64,000 nucleotides of DNA from Salarias fasciatus (lineage: Eukaryota > Chordata > Actinopteri > Blenniiformes > Blenniidae). The position numbers and the translations under genes are program-made. The notes under the pieces were generated by a model. The model was not told where the DNA came from, did no database searches, and saw only the letters and a list, made by a program, of their open reading frames with translations. This document shows, piece after piece, positions 37,631 through 49,546 of this stretch. Location: assembly GCF_902148845.1 (NCBI RefSeq), contig NC_043763.1:22513954-22577953 (forward strand), given 5' to 3'. Positions within the stretch are counted from its first letter, which is position 1; each line of letters starts with the position of its first letter.

Positions 37631-37864
37631 CACCGCTAAATAACGTATCGCTTGCCTAGTTTACTGCGGTCAAGCCAGCCGGTGCTCTGACAGTCAAGTG
37701 AGCCGACACATTATATTAGCGGTGCGCACATATTTTACGCATTACGGTAAAAGCGAAACCGAGAGGACTGCAAAACAAACGTTGATCACAACCTTATTCA
37801 TAATTAATATCATTAAAAGAAGACGCATAAATAATGTTGACAAAACTAAACTGAACAACAAAGT

Positions 37865-37911
<47 letters not shown>

Positions 37912-38085
37912 CAATATTTAAAGCAAAAACAAAGAGGTGTGTCTAAAAGAGACACTACAGTAATGTGATTCACAATTATAAAATGTTAAAAGCTAAAAGA
38001 AAGAGGTGTGTCTGAACCAAACTGTAGTACATTATGTACATTGCACATTACATTATCTGCGGCATTTTTTTTTTCTTTTTTTTAA

Positions 38086-39814
38086 AGCTATAGTGCGTAA
38101 CTTTTAAATGTCTATGAACGTCTGTTTTAGCCAAGCCACTACCAGTGGAGATGACAAAATGCAGATTAAGCCGATCGGCTCCTCTAACATGTCGCGGGAT
38201 TTTTCAATATATGTATTTCTTGCTTTGCGTGTCAACCGGCGACATTCCCGCGCTGGCGAGCAGGAAATGACGCATTTTACGTCACAACAAGAAGGGAGGG
38301 GGAGGACGCGCAGAGCGTCTCATAGCAGGTGCGTTCGACATGAGAAAGCCAGAGGCAGACCTTTAAGACTTTTGAGCCGCCCCGCCCAGATGTGGCCCGG
38401 CGTCACTGATACGTAGGACCTACGTAGGGCATCGAAAACTCGCGAGACCCAAACGAGATCGGTCACAGAGGTAGCCGCGTGAGCTGCTCGAGAGCAACTC
38501 ACCGCGGGTACCTGGCCCACCTCTCTGTTTCATCCAGGCAGGGGATTGGACCCGAGCCCACTCGTCATCAGTTTGATGACAACGCGCTTTATTTGCATAA
38601 ATAAACACCCAGTCCCGGCTCCAGCCCAGTGTAGAGGGGGGAGGGGGGGCAGCGGCGGCGGCGGCTACAAAGGGGGGGGGGGGGGGGGGGGGGGGGGCAG
38701 CGGCGGCGAAAAAAAACCAGCCCTCAACTTTAGTAGAGCTGGAGTCTCCACTTTTTTTTTTTTTTTTTTTTTTGAATTTTGAATTTTGAATAGCGCAACA
38801 CTTCATATTGATTTGATCAAGCCAGTGGAGTTTGCTGTTGTTTTTTAAGCACAAAATAGACTGAAAACTTATTTATTAATTTTTTGGACTGAGGGGGCGA
38901 GGCAGTCTGCCCCCCTTGATGCCTGGTTGCACTTGCAGCAGCAGGCACGCTTCACATGACAGAAGCCAAAACGTAACTTAAAATTATTTTGTTTTTTTAA
39001 AATTGTATTCATTTCAGTTAACTGAATATGAATTAACACAATGTGACACACAAAAGAAATTATGAATTCTTTTGTTTTTAATAAGAAAAACAAAATTACC
39101 CCTCTGACAGCCAGGGGGGGCAAGGAGGCACAGGGGGGGGGGGGGGGGGGGGCATTGCCACCCTGGACGACGGCCTGTAAACACCCCCCACAGTGGAGTC
39201 ATGAGAAACACCAACATGGAGAACATAGGGTTGTCCGACTTGGAGGCAGACTTATAACTCCGCCCCACGGCTGCGCCGTCTGCTTCGTCTAGCTCTGTCT
39301 GCCTCTGGCTTTGCCATCGTGAACGCACCTAGCAACAGGCTCAGCTCAGGCAGAATGAGGAAGCGGCATGGCGGATAATCCAAAGAAAAGGCCGAGAAAG
39401 AGTCCTGGAGTGGATCCTACCACCAGAAAAAAAGCCTGGATGGTTGGGAGAAGGAAAGTGACTGACGGAGAAGGCAAACTTGTCAGGTACAAATTAGCAG
39501 GCACCTTGTCTCCCGTTTGTAATAAGCTATTTGCGTTTCTGTGGCAAAAAAAAAACAAAAAAAAAACAATAATTACCTCTTCGGAAGAGTCCGTCTTTTT
39601 TTCACCAGCTGTCCTTGTTCACACACAATAAAAACCGTTTCCAACGGTGATTGGCGCTGTGGAAACGCGAATCACTGTGGCAGATTGGGGGGAGAGGGGG
39701 AGGGGGGGGGGAGGAGGGGGAACACCGGGGTGTACGTCATGTGGAAGCGCCGGCTTTATTGTTGTAAGAACGCAGAATTCCGCTAGAGGGCGACCGAAGT
39801 TACGCACTATAGCT
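38086..39814. mobile_element. 1.7-kb TTAA-target DNA transposon (C/D)
   Basis: This is the same element as 8366-10099: perfect AGCTATAGTGCGTAAC ends and TTAA at 38082-38085 and 39815-39818. The MADNPKKRPRK frame starts at 39368. Confidence 0.8.
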
Positions 39815-40639
39815 TTAATGTTTTAATGGGGCTGTTTAGGCCACAAGGGCCCATAGAGAATTGCTTCGCCCCCCCTGGGCTGGGACCCCTGCTCCGCCCC
39901 TGTCTGCAGTCCAAGCGTTTCTTTCATGAGAAATACAATAAATATAGGAATTCAACAGTTTGAGAAATAAAAATGTTAGAAAATTACAGAAGAGTAAAAA
40001 TGTTTTATCTGAGAACATTCCCAGTCATGCATCAAACTGCTAGTTAAAGTAAAAAAGTCGGTAAACAATTACATAATGCAATTTACCTTGAAAACACATT
40101 ACAGTATGAATCAAAGCAAGTCAAATGCTACTCGTTTTCATCTTTTTTGTAAATAATTCAATTTATTCCAGAAAACTGATAAACATCTGTTCCTTCCAAA
40201 ACCTGTTGAAGCTATTTTAAAGTTTTAAATTATTATAAAATTTGTTTCAAAGTATTACTTTTTTCTTACAAATGTTTACTTATTATTTGGAGGGGTTTTT
40301 TCTGGGGGGGTGGCGGCGCTTTTTTTAAGTCTCTCATTATTTATTGCGTTTACAAGTTTTGTTTAAAGCGTCAGGTGAGTGTTTCTCCCAAATGTGATTA
40401 CCGTTCTCCTGTTAGATGTTTTTTCTAAAACAAATGTATTCATTTGTATGCCTACTAAAAATAATATGCCATCATCAATTTGAACATTTGACCAGATATT
40501 GGACAGACGTTCCTCTTTCGTTAGTAATCTGTTATCCAACCGATGTTTTTGTTTGGGTTTTTTTTTTTTTTTTTTTGGGGGGGGGGGAGGTTAACTTTTT
40601 GGCGCCCAGGGACATTTTTTTTTACCTTTTAAGGTGATG

Positions 40640-41450
40640 TGGTTTTTTTTCCGCGCGGCTCGCAGGCGGTTGGTTCGGCTCGGCGCTCTGAAGTCTTCCG
40701 GCCCCGCCCCCGCCCCTTCTCTTTATCATCCGCCTCCCCCGGTGAAATGGCCATATTCTCCGCTCCCTGTTCACCCGACTTGGAAGACTCCATCTGACGC
40801 TGAAGCAGCGCTTACAAACCCCGGGACATCATGGTAAGGAGCAGTCGGGGGACGACGCCGTGGGTCGACGTGAATACAGCGGTGCTGGGTGCGGCGCGCG
40901 GCGGCTCCCCCGGGGCCCGGGGGTTCGCCGCTCCGGAGGACCGTTGCTCCGCTCCGCGGCGCGGTGGGCAGCGTGACGCGCGCTAGAATCGGTCCGGGTA
41001 TTTCGGCTTGCCCCTTCGGACCGCAGTTCGGTGATTCGCAACCTTCAAAAAAAAAAAAAAAAAATAGAAATCAGCGATTACATGAAGCAACAGCTCCACT
41101 CGTAGACATTAGTTTAGGAGTTATTCGAGTTTCGACGAAATTATCTGTGCGTGGTCCCAACTGGACCGGGCCGGGTCTTCCCCCTGGCCGTGTGGCCCGG
41201 GCCGGCCATCTTTGCCGAGTGGAGGTCCTGCGGCAGTGACCAGACCCTCGCAATCCGACGAGGCGAGCCGGGCGTGTCATCCCCGGGAAGAGGAAGGACG
41301 CCGTGGCCTCGGTATCGAGCTGCTTTGAGTCAGGAAGTCGCTGTTAGGGCGCTGTTAGTCGGTGTCGTCTGGGTGTGGGGGACGGTGACGGTGCAGCCTG
41401 GGTGGAGGCCCGCTGGTTAACGGTTCAACCTGTCAGGTTATTCACAATGC
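40640..41450 (+). promoter_or_regulatory. CpG-rich promoter region of cofilin D
   Basis: The GC- and CpG-rich block around exon 1 (40831) is nearly identical to copy C. Confidence 0.6.
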
Positions 41451-44400
41451 GACTAAAAACAGCTGAGTCACGATTCATCCATCCATTCAGTCACCCTGAG
41501 TCACTCCACATTACTGTCAGCATCATTTACTCTGCTGCAATTCAACACACGGTGTGTGTGTGTGTGTGTTAAAAAATCCACACCTATCTAAATGCTTTTG
41601 ATTCACACCACCACGGTTTGATTCAGCTGCACATCATTCTGCCACGTCATGTGTCTCATCAATCTTTTCCAACTGAAAGCATTTATTTATCAATTTTGGA
41701 ATTAAAATTGATTTCACTCCAGAACGGCATCTTTATGATCCGGAAATGAAGAAAACTAAAATGAAACACATCAGCAGCATTTTGTTTATCTGATTTCAAT
41801 CATTGCTGGCAATAACTTCAAGTACATTGTTTAATTTCAAAAGTTCACATTTTGTTGTAAATTAACCCACTGACTCTATGTAAAATTATCAGCTGCTTCA
41901 GTGAAACATGTTGACAATTATTCCCACAAGCCTATTTTAAAATCAGGGCTGAGTAAGAGATTTTAGTTTCTTGAATGACGCAGGAAAATGTTGAGTTTTC
42001 TTTTGTGCTCAGGTTTAAATGCATCATTAGGAATGAAATTGTGAGTCTGAGTCGGTGGAATTCCCAAATGTCATTTAATCTTGAATCACATGGGAACACG
42101 GCAGGCTGAATTGCAGCGTTAAAATATAGTTCTGGATCATTCTCCGACTCTGAAGACGCCTTGCCTGACTTGGTGAGGGCGCCATCACCAATTCAGGTTG
42201 CATGTTGTTTCAAGGCTGACTCGTCTCTAAAAACCTGTTGGTCGCTTTGCTGTTCATCCGAGAGGAACGGCCTGCACAAAACCTGTAATATGTGACAGAA
42301 ACTCCAGGTCGGATGAAGAACTGATTTGAGGACAGAAACGTGACATGAACCGACTCGGTTTATCTTAGCTTTTAATGCTAACGGAAAGTTCCCTTGCCAC
42401 AAGCATTTTGTTCTAACATTTTGTTTTAACATGACTCTACCTGCATGCCACTCCCCACGGCTGTTTGGAATGCTCACTGAAGGCCCCCCCCCAAACATGA
42501 TGCTACCTGTATGTTGCTCCTCGCGACTGGTTCATGTTCTAACTGAACCAGTTACACGTGTCTCTGGAATTTTTCTTGTTAATCTTACATAATCTCGTCG
42601 CTCACGTTGCCACTCATTTCATATAACGCGATAGCTACACCCTTTGTCAGAACTTGTTTTGAACAAGCTGAATGCTAACAGAGCATTTTACCTGTTTGCA
42701 CATGTGTCTGGGAGATTGGGTGTGGTGAGCACACGCTTGTATCGCTAAACCTACTTTTTGAACATTGTAAAATGTATATGGATGATAATGTTAAACTATA
42801 TTATCTGTGTATTGTTAAGCCTTTTGACTGTGTATTAAACTTTGCTGGATCCGTCCACATCTGTCCGTATCCCGTCAAACTTTGGGGAGTGGTTGTGTGG
42901 TTTATTGCAAAATGCGAATTTCTTGTGTTATCCTCAAATAGATCAAATGTTGATCAACTACTGGCAAAAATATAAAAGGTTTTAAACTGGTTTGGCTCCT
43001 TGACAGGTGACTGCAGAAAACGGATTCCCGAGGCATTAATCAAGCTGCGACATTTGCCCTCGGGGAGCGAATGCCTTTCTTATCATATCTATTAGCTAAT
43101 CTTATTTTAACGAACTGGATTATCAGTCCATTCAGTGAAACATTTAGTTTCTCCAGGTGTCAAACTTTATCAGGACGCTAATTGCACTTGCAGAATAATT
43201 TAGTTTGTCGGTGTCGTGACACAGGGGGCGGGAATGAGTCCATATTTTCTCATGTTAAGTGGCAACTGACCCTTTGACCTCTTGAGCCCTGTTAACGGAG
43301 TCTGTTTTGGTGGTCCACAGGCATCAGGTGTTGAAGTAGACGACGAAGCGGTCAACTTGTTCACTGACATGAAGATGAGGAAGTATACTGAAACTCCGGA
43401 TGGGAAAAAGATCAGAAAGAAGGCAGTGGTGTTTTGTATCAATGGCGACAAGATCGTTACTGAAGCAGACAAGGAAATCTTGTCAGTCGACGATGACGAG
43501 GAGCACGAAGACCCCTTGAAGAGCTTCATCAACCTGTTACCAGAGAACGGCTGCAGATATGCCCTTTACGACGCCGCATACGAGACCGAGGATAACAAAA
43601 AGTGCCAGGACCTCGTCTTCGTCATGTGGTACAGTATTAATGCAACTGCAGCCCCCCCTTTTTTTTTTTTTTTAAACACTTATCCATACTAGGGCTGCAC
43701 GATTTTGATAAAAAACCTAATTGCGATTTTTCTGACCAATAATGCGATTGCGATTCGATTTGCGATTTTTCACATTTTATTCTTTAAAATGCAGAAAACG
43801 GCTAAAATTATGGTAAAAAAAATTCCTGTTACTTTTACATGGTCTTGCGCAAGTTGACACATAAAATAACCTAATGTAAACTAAATTGACAAAGCTTCAG
43901 GCAGCGGCAGCCGAGACACCACCATGTGTGTCTGTATCACATTTGAAGAAAAAAAAAGAGTGCCTTTTAATGAAATGACAAAATATTTAAAACCCAATGC
44001 TGTCCAAATTGTAATTCAATGCTGGTCTTGCTTGCATAGTTCACAGAAAATTACTTAAACAGTTTTCAACGTGAAATAAATGGAAATTAAAAACCAGAAC
44101 CGCGAATAGGCGCCACTGTGAAACCAACTTCAACTCACAAAAAAAAAAAAAAACTGTTCAGCCTCTAAAGATAAGGGTAAAAAAATTATCCTTATTGCTG
44201 TAATATTCATAGATCACATCAGTTTAGCAATCCTACCCTGGGTCATCTTCCCTCACATTCTTGGGCTGCAGCTTCATGCTTTCATGGAGAAAGACGAGCG
44301 CTTCCACATGCGCTGGATGAAGGCTGGAGCCGTCAGGTGATTGGGTGAGAGAGAATAACCAACGACTTGTAGACGTTTCTGTTAATACCCTATTTGTGTA

Positions 44401-47400
44401 GTGATGTTGATTCAAATTAGACGTGTTTCCTCTGGATCTGGCTGCTGCACAGTGACACAATCTACATCTGGCTTTTGCTCCACGTCGTTTTTTTTCAAAA
44501 CCGAAGTAAGTCCAAACAACTGAACTACAATTCTTTTTTTTAATACCAGCTGCTCCGCTCCCTCTTCTGTTGTCATCTCAGCCATTTTCACACCGTGAAT
44601 GAGTTGCACTGAAAACTTTTTGCTCCCCACTACACCGCAAAGCACACACGCGGGGTTTGTTGTTAGCAACCTGACGCTAGTTAGCTGCAGCAGTGCAGTG
44701 CAGACATACTTGCTTCCTGTTGTCATTTCTGATTGGCTGGTGGCCCGGAACGCGAGGCTCGAACGTTTTGATTGGCGGATAGGTCTGTCACTCAAATGCC
44801 TCAAAAAACCTCAGCCCTGTGCGGTTCGGTTACCGCAGTAGTTAAAACCTCAATTTCGATGGGGTGTCGGTTAATCGTGCAGCCCTAATCCATACACTTG
44901 TTCTTGTTAATTGTCTGAGTTACTTTCACTCTAAATCCCTTCGGTGCCAAGATTTTGATCTTTAAAAAACAAAAACCCCTCTCAGAACTTCGCGTGGCAC
45001 TGAACATGTCATCTCTTGTTCTTGGTTGCTCCTAATGCATGGTGCACTGACATACCTGCAGTCCTGGAAAACTCATTATTCGTCATCAGGAAGGTGAGAC
45101 TGTACTGTCTCCCAGTGTTGTATTTCCAGCTCGCGATCTACTTCATTGGCCGGGGGGGAATCCAAAATGGTGCCTTCCTGTAAACAAACTGCTAATTTGA
45201 CTTTGTTTACCTGGAGATGCTGTGACCCAGTCTGAGCTCATCACCACAAGATCTGCGTCCACTTGTATTCTTGGAGATTTGAATCCGTTTGTCTTGATTA
45301 CATGGTGCAGGGATACTTAATGAATAACCTCCTGAGTGCTGCATTATCAGTTGTAATCATGTTGGCTTGAACCAACAAAACTGCACAAGTTTCAATGAGG
45401 TGGAAATATTCCGTCCGACCGGCTTCACGTGTTTCTCTCACCTCACTTCTCGTGCTTGCCCTTGAGGCTCCGCCCCTCCCTTTGATTCACACTCTCAAAC
45501 TGTTCCCCACTGCTTCCTGTTTTACACACCTTTGTTTTATTTTTTCTCAGGTCTCCAGATACCTGTGGAGTCAGAGACAAAATGCTGTATGCGAGCTCCA
45601 AAGACGCCATCAGAAAGAAGTTTACAGGTGAGCTGGCACATCATTGCAGAACCTGTTAGAACCACAGAAGGCACTTAACAGTACAGTCACAACATGTGGA
45701 ACCGGTTCAGGAACTGTTGAGGGTCAGTGGGACAGAAAGATGAATATATTTCGAATCAGAATAATCGGTGTTCAAATGGTGTTTTGCAAAATTAGAACCA
45801 GAACTTTCTTGGAACCAGAATCTCATTCACAATTGAGTATATTTGTTACATCTTGATTGAAACCAGTGGATTTCTCCACTGAACCCTCAGTTTAACAGTC
45901 AGAATCGGCACTAGAGCTCACATTTCAGTCAAACCGGAATTGTTTAGCAGTCATCACAGGGTGAGAGTTGCCACTGTTCGCAGTAGACTGTGGATATCGG
46001 AGTCCTGCAGTTACTAAACAAAAGCTATGTATGTCTAAATTTACCAAAACGTCACAAGACAGTTAAAACATCTATACAACTATGCGACTAAATCGGAGTA
46101 AAAAAATACAATGCGATGCAACAGCAGAGAATGCTATCAAGGTTTTGAATGCTTCCCCTCCTTGATGAACTTGTTTTTTTTTTATTATTATTTTAATATC
46201 TTCACTAAGTTCTGGCTGTGGCCTCAGGCGATTCAAATCAGAGGTGTGGCTGAATTTTGGTATTCAGAAAATGGTGAGAAAATCCAACAAGACCTAAACA
46301 AGCTGAAAATACTGCAATTGGTCTTTGATTGCTTCTTGAAAAGATTTTCTCCATAGTTTGTTGGATTTGTTTCTAAATCCAGTAAAATTATTTAATTTTG
46401 GTTGACAGAAAATTCATTTCAAGTCATTCTTTTACAAAGAAACGCAAATGTGCCTTATGGTCAGTTACTGCACCTACCTTAAGAATAAATAGGAAAAAGT
46501 TACATTTGCTACAGCATAGAAAATCACAAAATGCATTATTGGATTCAACAAATAATAGAGTTAAAGGGATAGTTTGGGATTTTTGACATAAATCTGTATG
46601 GCATCCCCGTCAGCAGTGTTGTGCATTCACACAGACTTACCCCTGACAGCGTCCAGTGAGCGGAGATCCTGTCCGGTTTACGTCCAGAGGAAAGTAGTCC
46701 GGCAAGTTTGCTGGGGTCCTGAAAATAAAGCGTTTTTCTTCTCAAACCAATATGTGTGCGAAAGAGTGACATAATTGCATCACAAAACCATTGTCCACGA
46801 AAAAGTCAGACCTCGTAAACGCTTGGCACTATTTTCTCTCCCTTCATATCACTCCACGCCGTCTCCAGGTGCAGGCAGCGCGGAGATGCTAACAGCTAGA
46901 GCTGGAGCTAGCTAGCTCTATACTAGCGGTAAACAAAGTGAAACCAGCGCGGCTGCCTGCAGCTGGAGACGGCGTGGAGTGATATGAAGGGAGAGAAAAT
47001 AGTGCCAAGCGTTTACGAGGTCTGACTTTTTCGTGGACAATGGTTTTGTGATGCAATTATATCACTCTTTCGCACACATATTGGTTTGAGAAGAAAAACG
47101 CTTTATTTTCGGGACCCCAGCAAACTTGCCGGACTACTTTCCTCTGGACCGAAACCGGACAGGATCTCCGCTCACTGGACGCTGTCAGGGGTAAAGCTAC
47201 GTTCACACCGAACGCGATTTTGCGTCAAAAAGCGCGTCAACGCGAGAAGCTGAACGCGTGTCAATTCTGAGGTCCGACGCTGAACAACGCGGGGCCAAAA
47301 GCCGCCTCCCCACCAGACGCGACGCGTCGTGTCTGGCGGGGAGGCGGGGCTCCCTGTAAAATGAAGAAGTTTTGTCCCAGAGCTCTGGGCGAGCGTAAAC

Positions 47401-48889
47401 GGCCATTATAAAGGCCCGTCCATGCTTCACATGTCCGCGTGGGTGCGCGTTGGTCCGCGTGACGTGAATCGTCATGAATTCCTGTCCGCTATGGTCCGCG
47501 CGGACCGATCCGCGGACGTCCGCGCAGCAGCCAGAAATTGAGACCGCGTTGCGCATTGAGCGCAGGTCGCGGAAGTGTGCGCCTGCGCCAGAGCGCCATA
47601 GCAAACAAAACATGACGGTAAAAGTGAAAGTAGACGGAGCTCCAGCCTGATGGCTCCACTTAAAGACACCGAAAGAGTGGAAAAACTCGTGGAAAGAGAG
47701 AGAGACTGTCTGGAGGGAGGAGAAGGTCTGCAGACAGAAGTGAAAAAGTAACTAATCGCTCCGGCGCCGCCCCGCGATTCAGAAACACAAAAAAAAGGCT
47801 AAATAAACTTTAAAACTTAAAGATAATGGACTGACAATGTATGTGCTTAATTTTCTCTAAATAAACCGTAATAAAGGAGCAGATAAACAGTCTGTAGAGC
47901 CGGAAAAGCTTCTCGAGGCTGCGTGGATCACCGCGCCTGCATGAGACGCACACAGCTGAGCTCAAAATGTAGCATGGGAGAAAGCGCGTCCGCATCGGTG
48001 GTGCGCGGACCTTCCAAAGCGGACGCGGAAACGCGTACATGTGAAGCATGGACGAGCCTTAACACGCTCCTCCATGGTCGTAGTGCTTCTCTTCGGACCG
48101 GTTCCAGCTCCCTGGCCGACGTCACCATGGACACGCTCTATGATTGGTTTGCCGCAAAATCGCGACGCGCCAAAGTTCAGATTTCCCAACTTCAGCGTCG
48201 GACGCAAAATCGCGACGCGTAGCGCCAACGCCCCGACGCGCCGCACAACGCGTCGTGACGCGTCGTGACGACGCGCCGCGTCCGACGCGTTGCGTCTCAT
48301 CGCAGCTGGAACGCGCGTTCCCATTTGTTTTCACTTGTCTTTGACGCAAAATCGCAGACAGCACTTGGCGGTGTGAACGTAGCTTAAGTCTTTGTGAATG
48401 CACAACACTGCTGATGGGGATGCCACACAGATTTATGTCAAAAATCCCGAACTATCCCTTCAAGTCAATTTGTCTAGAAAATTATTTTGGGGGAAAAAAA
48501 ACCTATCGTGGTCATATGTTGAGACTTGCGTCCGATCCTGCCCTCTGTGAACTGTTGCATCCTGAGTGTCTACCTTGAATTATATCCACGTAACTGTGGG
48601 ATAAATTATCTATTTTATTAGAACACACCCCCCCCTCCCCACCCTCTGACGAAACCACTCACTCACCAACTTTCCAGCCAGTGTTTTGTCTGAGCAACCT
48701 TACTTTCTCAGTACAACCAATGTTGGAACCATCCTGAGGAACTGAGTTGAGGTGTGTTTTTCATTTGCAGGACTCAAACACAATTGGGAGGTGAAGGGAA
48801 GGGAGGACCTCGAGAACCGCTGCACGGTGGCGGACAAGCTGCGCGGACATGGAGCATGTTTGAAAACCCTGGAGGGCAAACCGCTGTGA
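40831..48889 (+). CDS. cfl2: Cofilin-like copy D (complete, 168 aa, canonical C-terminus)
   Basis: This is an ADF/cofilin, the actin-filament severing family. Exons: 40831-40833 (Met), 43321-43628, 45551-45627, 48771-48889; GT-AG and in phase, 168 residues. Exon 2 differs from copy C at one base (Arg to Ser in LKSFIN). Exons 3-4 read [19 protein letters not shown] and end LEGKPL, close to the usual family sequence, and exon 4 has one codon more than in A-C. Ser3 is kept. This copy lies next to SNX6 and alone keeps its own AATAAA (49541). Its intron 3 lacks the 1.7-kb element of A-C but holds a 1.9-kb nest of three transposons. It is probably the ancestral-like functional gene. The sequence is divergent from mammalian CFL2, so a paralogue name is possible. 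Confidence 0.9.
43690..44887. mobile_element. hAT element with BED-finger remnant, cofilin D intron 2
   Basis: This is the same insertion as 27118-28318: TAGGGCTGCACGAT ends and ATCCATAC duplications at 43682-43689 and 44888-44895. It was therefore present before the C/D duplication or spread by exchange. The minus strand keeps part of the BED finger (CRLC context broken, [10 protein letters not shown] readable). Confidence 0.9.
47195..48384. mobile_element. Middle element, TAA-target (PIF/Harbinger-like), inside the foldback MITE
   Basis: The ends are AGCTACGTTCACACCG and its inverse, with TAA on both sides (47192-47194 and 48385-48387). The uninterrupted sequence can be read from the left arm of the outer element, proving the insertion. 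It is rich in GCG/CGC repeats and has no transposase. A 3-bp TAA duplication fits PIF/Harbinger. Confidence 0.85.
47412..48059. mobile_element. Innermost element, TAA-target, inside the middle element
   Basis: Ends like AGGCCCGTCCATGCTTCACA and its inverse (one or two mismatches) are flanked by TAA at 47409-47411 and 48060-48062. It is 648 bp and non-coding. It is the third and youngest layer of the nest. Confidence 0.85.
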
Positions 48890-49540
48890 TGTCACGGCGG
48901 CGAGCAGAGCCCAGCCAACCGCCGTGCCATTCAGACCGACGCTTCCCCCCCATCCCCCACTTGTTCTGTCAGCCCCCCTCCCCTCCCCATAGCCCGTTCT
49001 TTTTTTTTTCTGTTCTGCTTTGTAAAATACAGGGATCTCATTAATATAACGCTATGCAAACCCTGCCCAGTCTGTTACCACATGACTTTAGGGTCATCTC
49101 TCTTTCAGAATTTTGGCAAAAAAAAAAAAGTCAATGTGACAAAAGCAGCGCCCCCCCTCCCCATGAGGGAGGAGACCATTGGTGTGAAGCTCCGCCTCCC
49201 ACCACCCACGGGTCAGTTCCACCGAGCTTTTTTCCACGTGACTTTTATTGTTGTAAGCTGTTATCGACTATGCATCCGCAGCGCAGCGCTTTGTGTTCTC
49301 ACACTACATTCTGCCTGCCCGCCCTCACTCTGCCCGTTTTGTCGTCGCCTTACTTCCATTTTGAATGTAACCGAGTTGGGGTGCAATTCTTATTTTTGGA
49401 AAGAAACATTACAGGACGCAGATTTCACCCCGGCGTTGAGACGGCCCCACAACAACAACGACAAACGAACGGACAGAAAGATGACATCTGGAGCCTTAAA
49501 GCAGAATTTTGTTTTCTGAGATCACAGGAAACCACTTTGC

Positions 49541-49546
49541 AATAAA
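49541..49546 (+). promoter_or_regulatory. Poly(A) signal AATAAA of cofilin D
   Basis: AATAAA lies about 650 nt after the stop, in unique sequence that starts at 49540. Copies A-C match up to 49539 and then diverge, so they lack it. Confidence 0.75.

Larger units (their letters stand above)
46565..48459. mobile_element. Outer foldback TTAA MITE in cofilin D intron 3
   Basis: The ends AGGGATAGTTTGGGAT and its near-perfect inverse have arms of about 300 bp that pair almost completely, with the centre near 46900-46950. The target duplication is TTAA (46561-46564) and TCAA (48460-48463, one change). Copies A-C show the empty site with a single TTAA. The right arm is split by the element at 47195. 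Confidence 0.9.
1..49539 (+). repeat. Tandem array of cofilin/BAZ1A-fragment units (about 16-17 kb each)
   Basis: The same sequence recurs with a period of about 16-17 kb. Unit junctions, where cofilin 3' UTR meets BAZ1A intron, lie near 3021, 16667 and 32868. The last copy runs into unique sequence at 49540. Visible unit lengths are about 13.6 kb (B, shortened by an assembly gap), 16.2 kb (C) and 16.7 kb (D); the left end is outside the window. All copies are in direct orientation. Units differ by element presence or absence, small deletions in the BAZ1A piece, and amino-acid changes in cofilin exons 3-4, so they are not one sequence assembled several times. The unit content suggests unequal exchange between a BAZ1A intron and the sequence just after cofilin. 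Confidence 0.95.

Noticed and set aside
47203-48403. Several 60-136-codon frames on both strands
   Set aside because: They are artefacts of CpG-rich, stop-poor inverted repeats in the nested TAA-target elements.
24269-48889. Identification of the array genes as destrin
   Set aside because: Some residues resemble destrin, but gene order (BAZ1A, cofilin, SNX6 in one direction) supports the CFL2 locus; destrin sits near SNX5.
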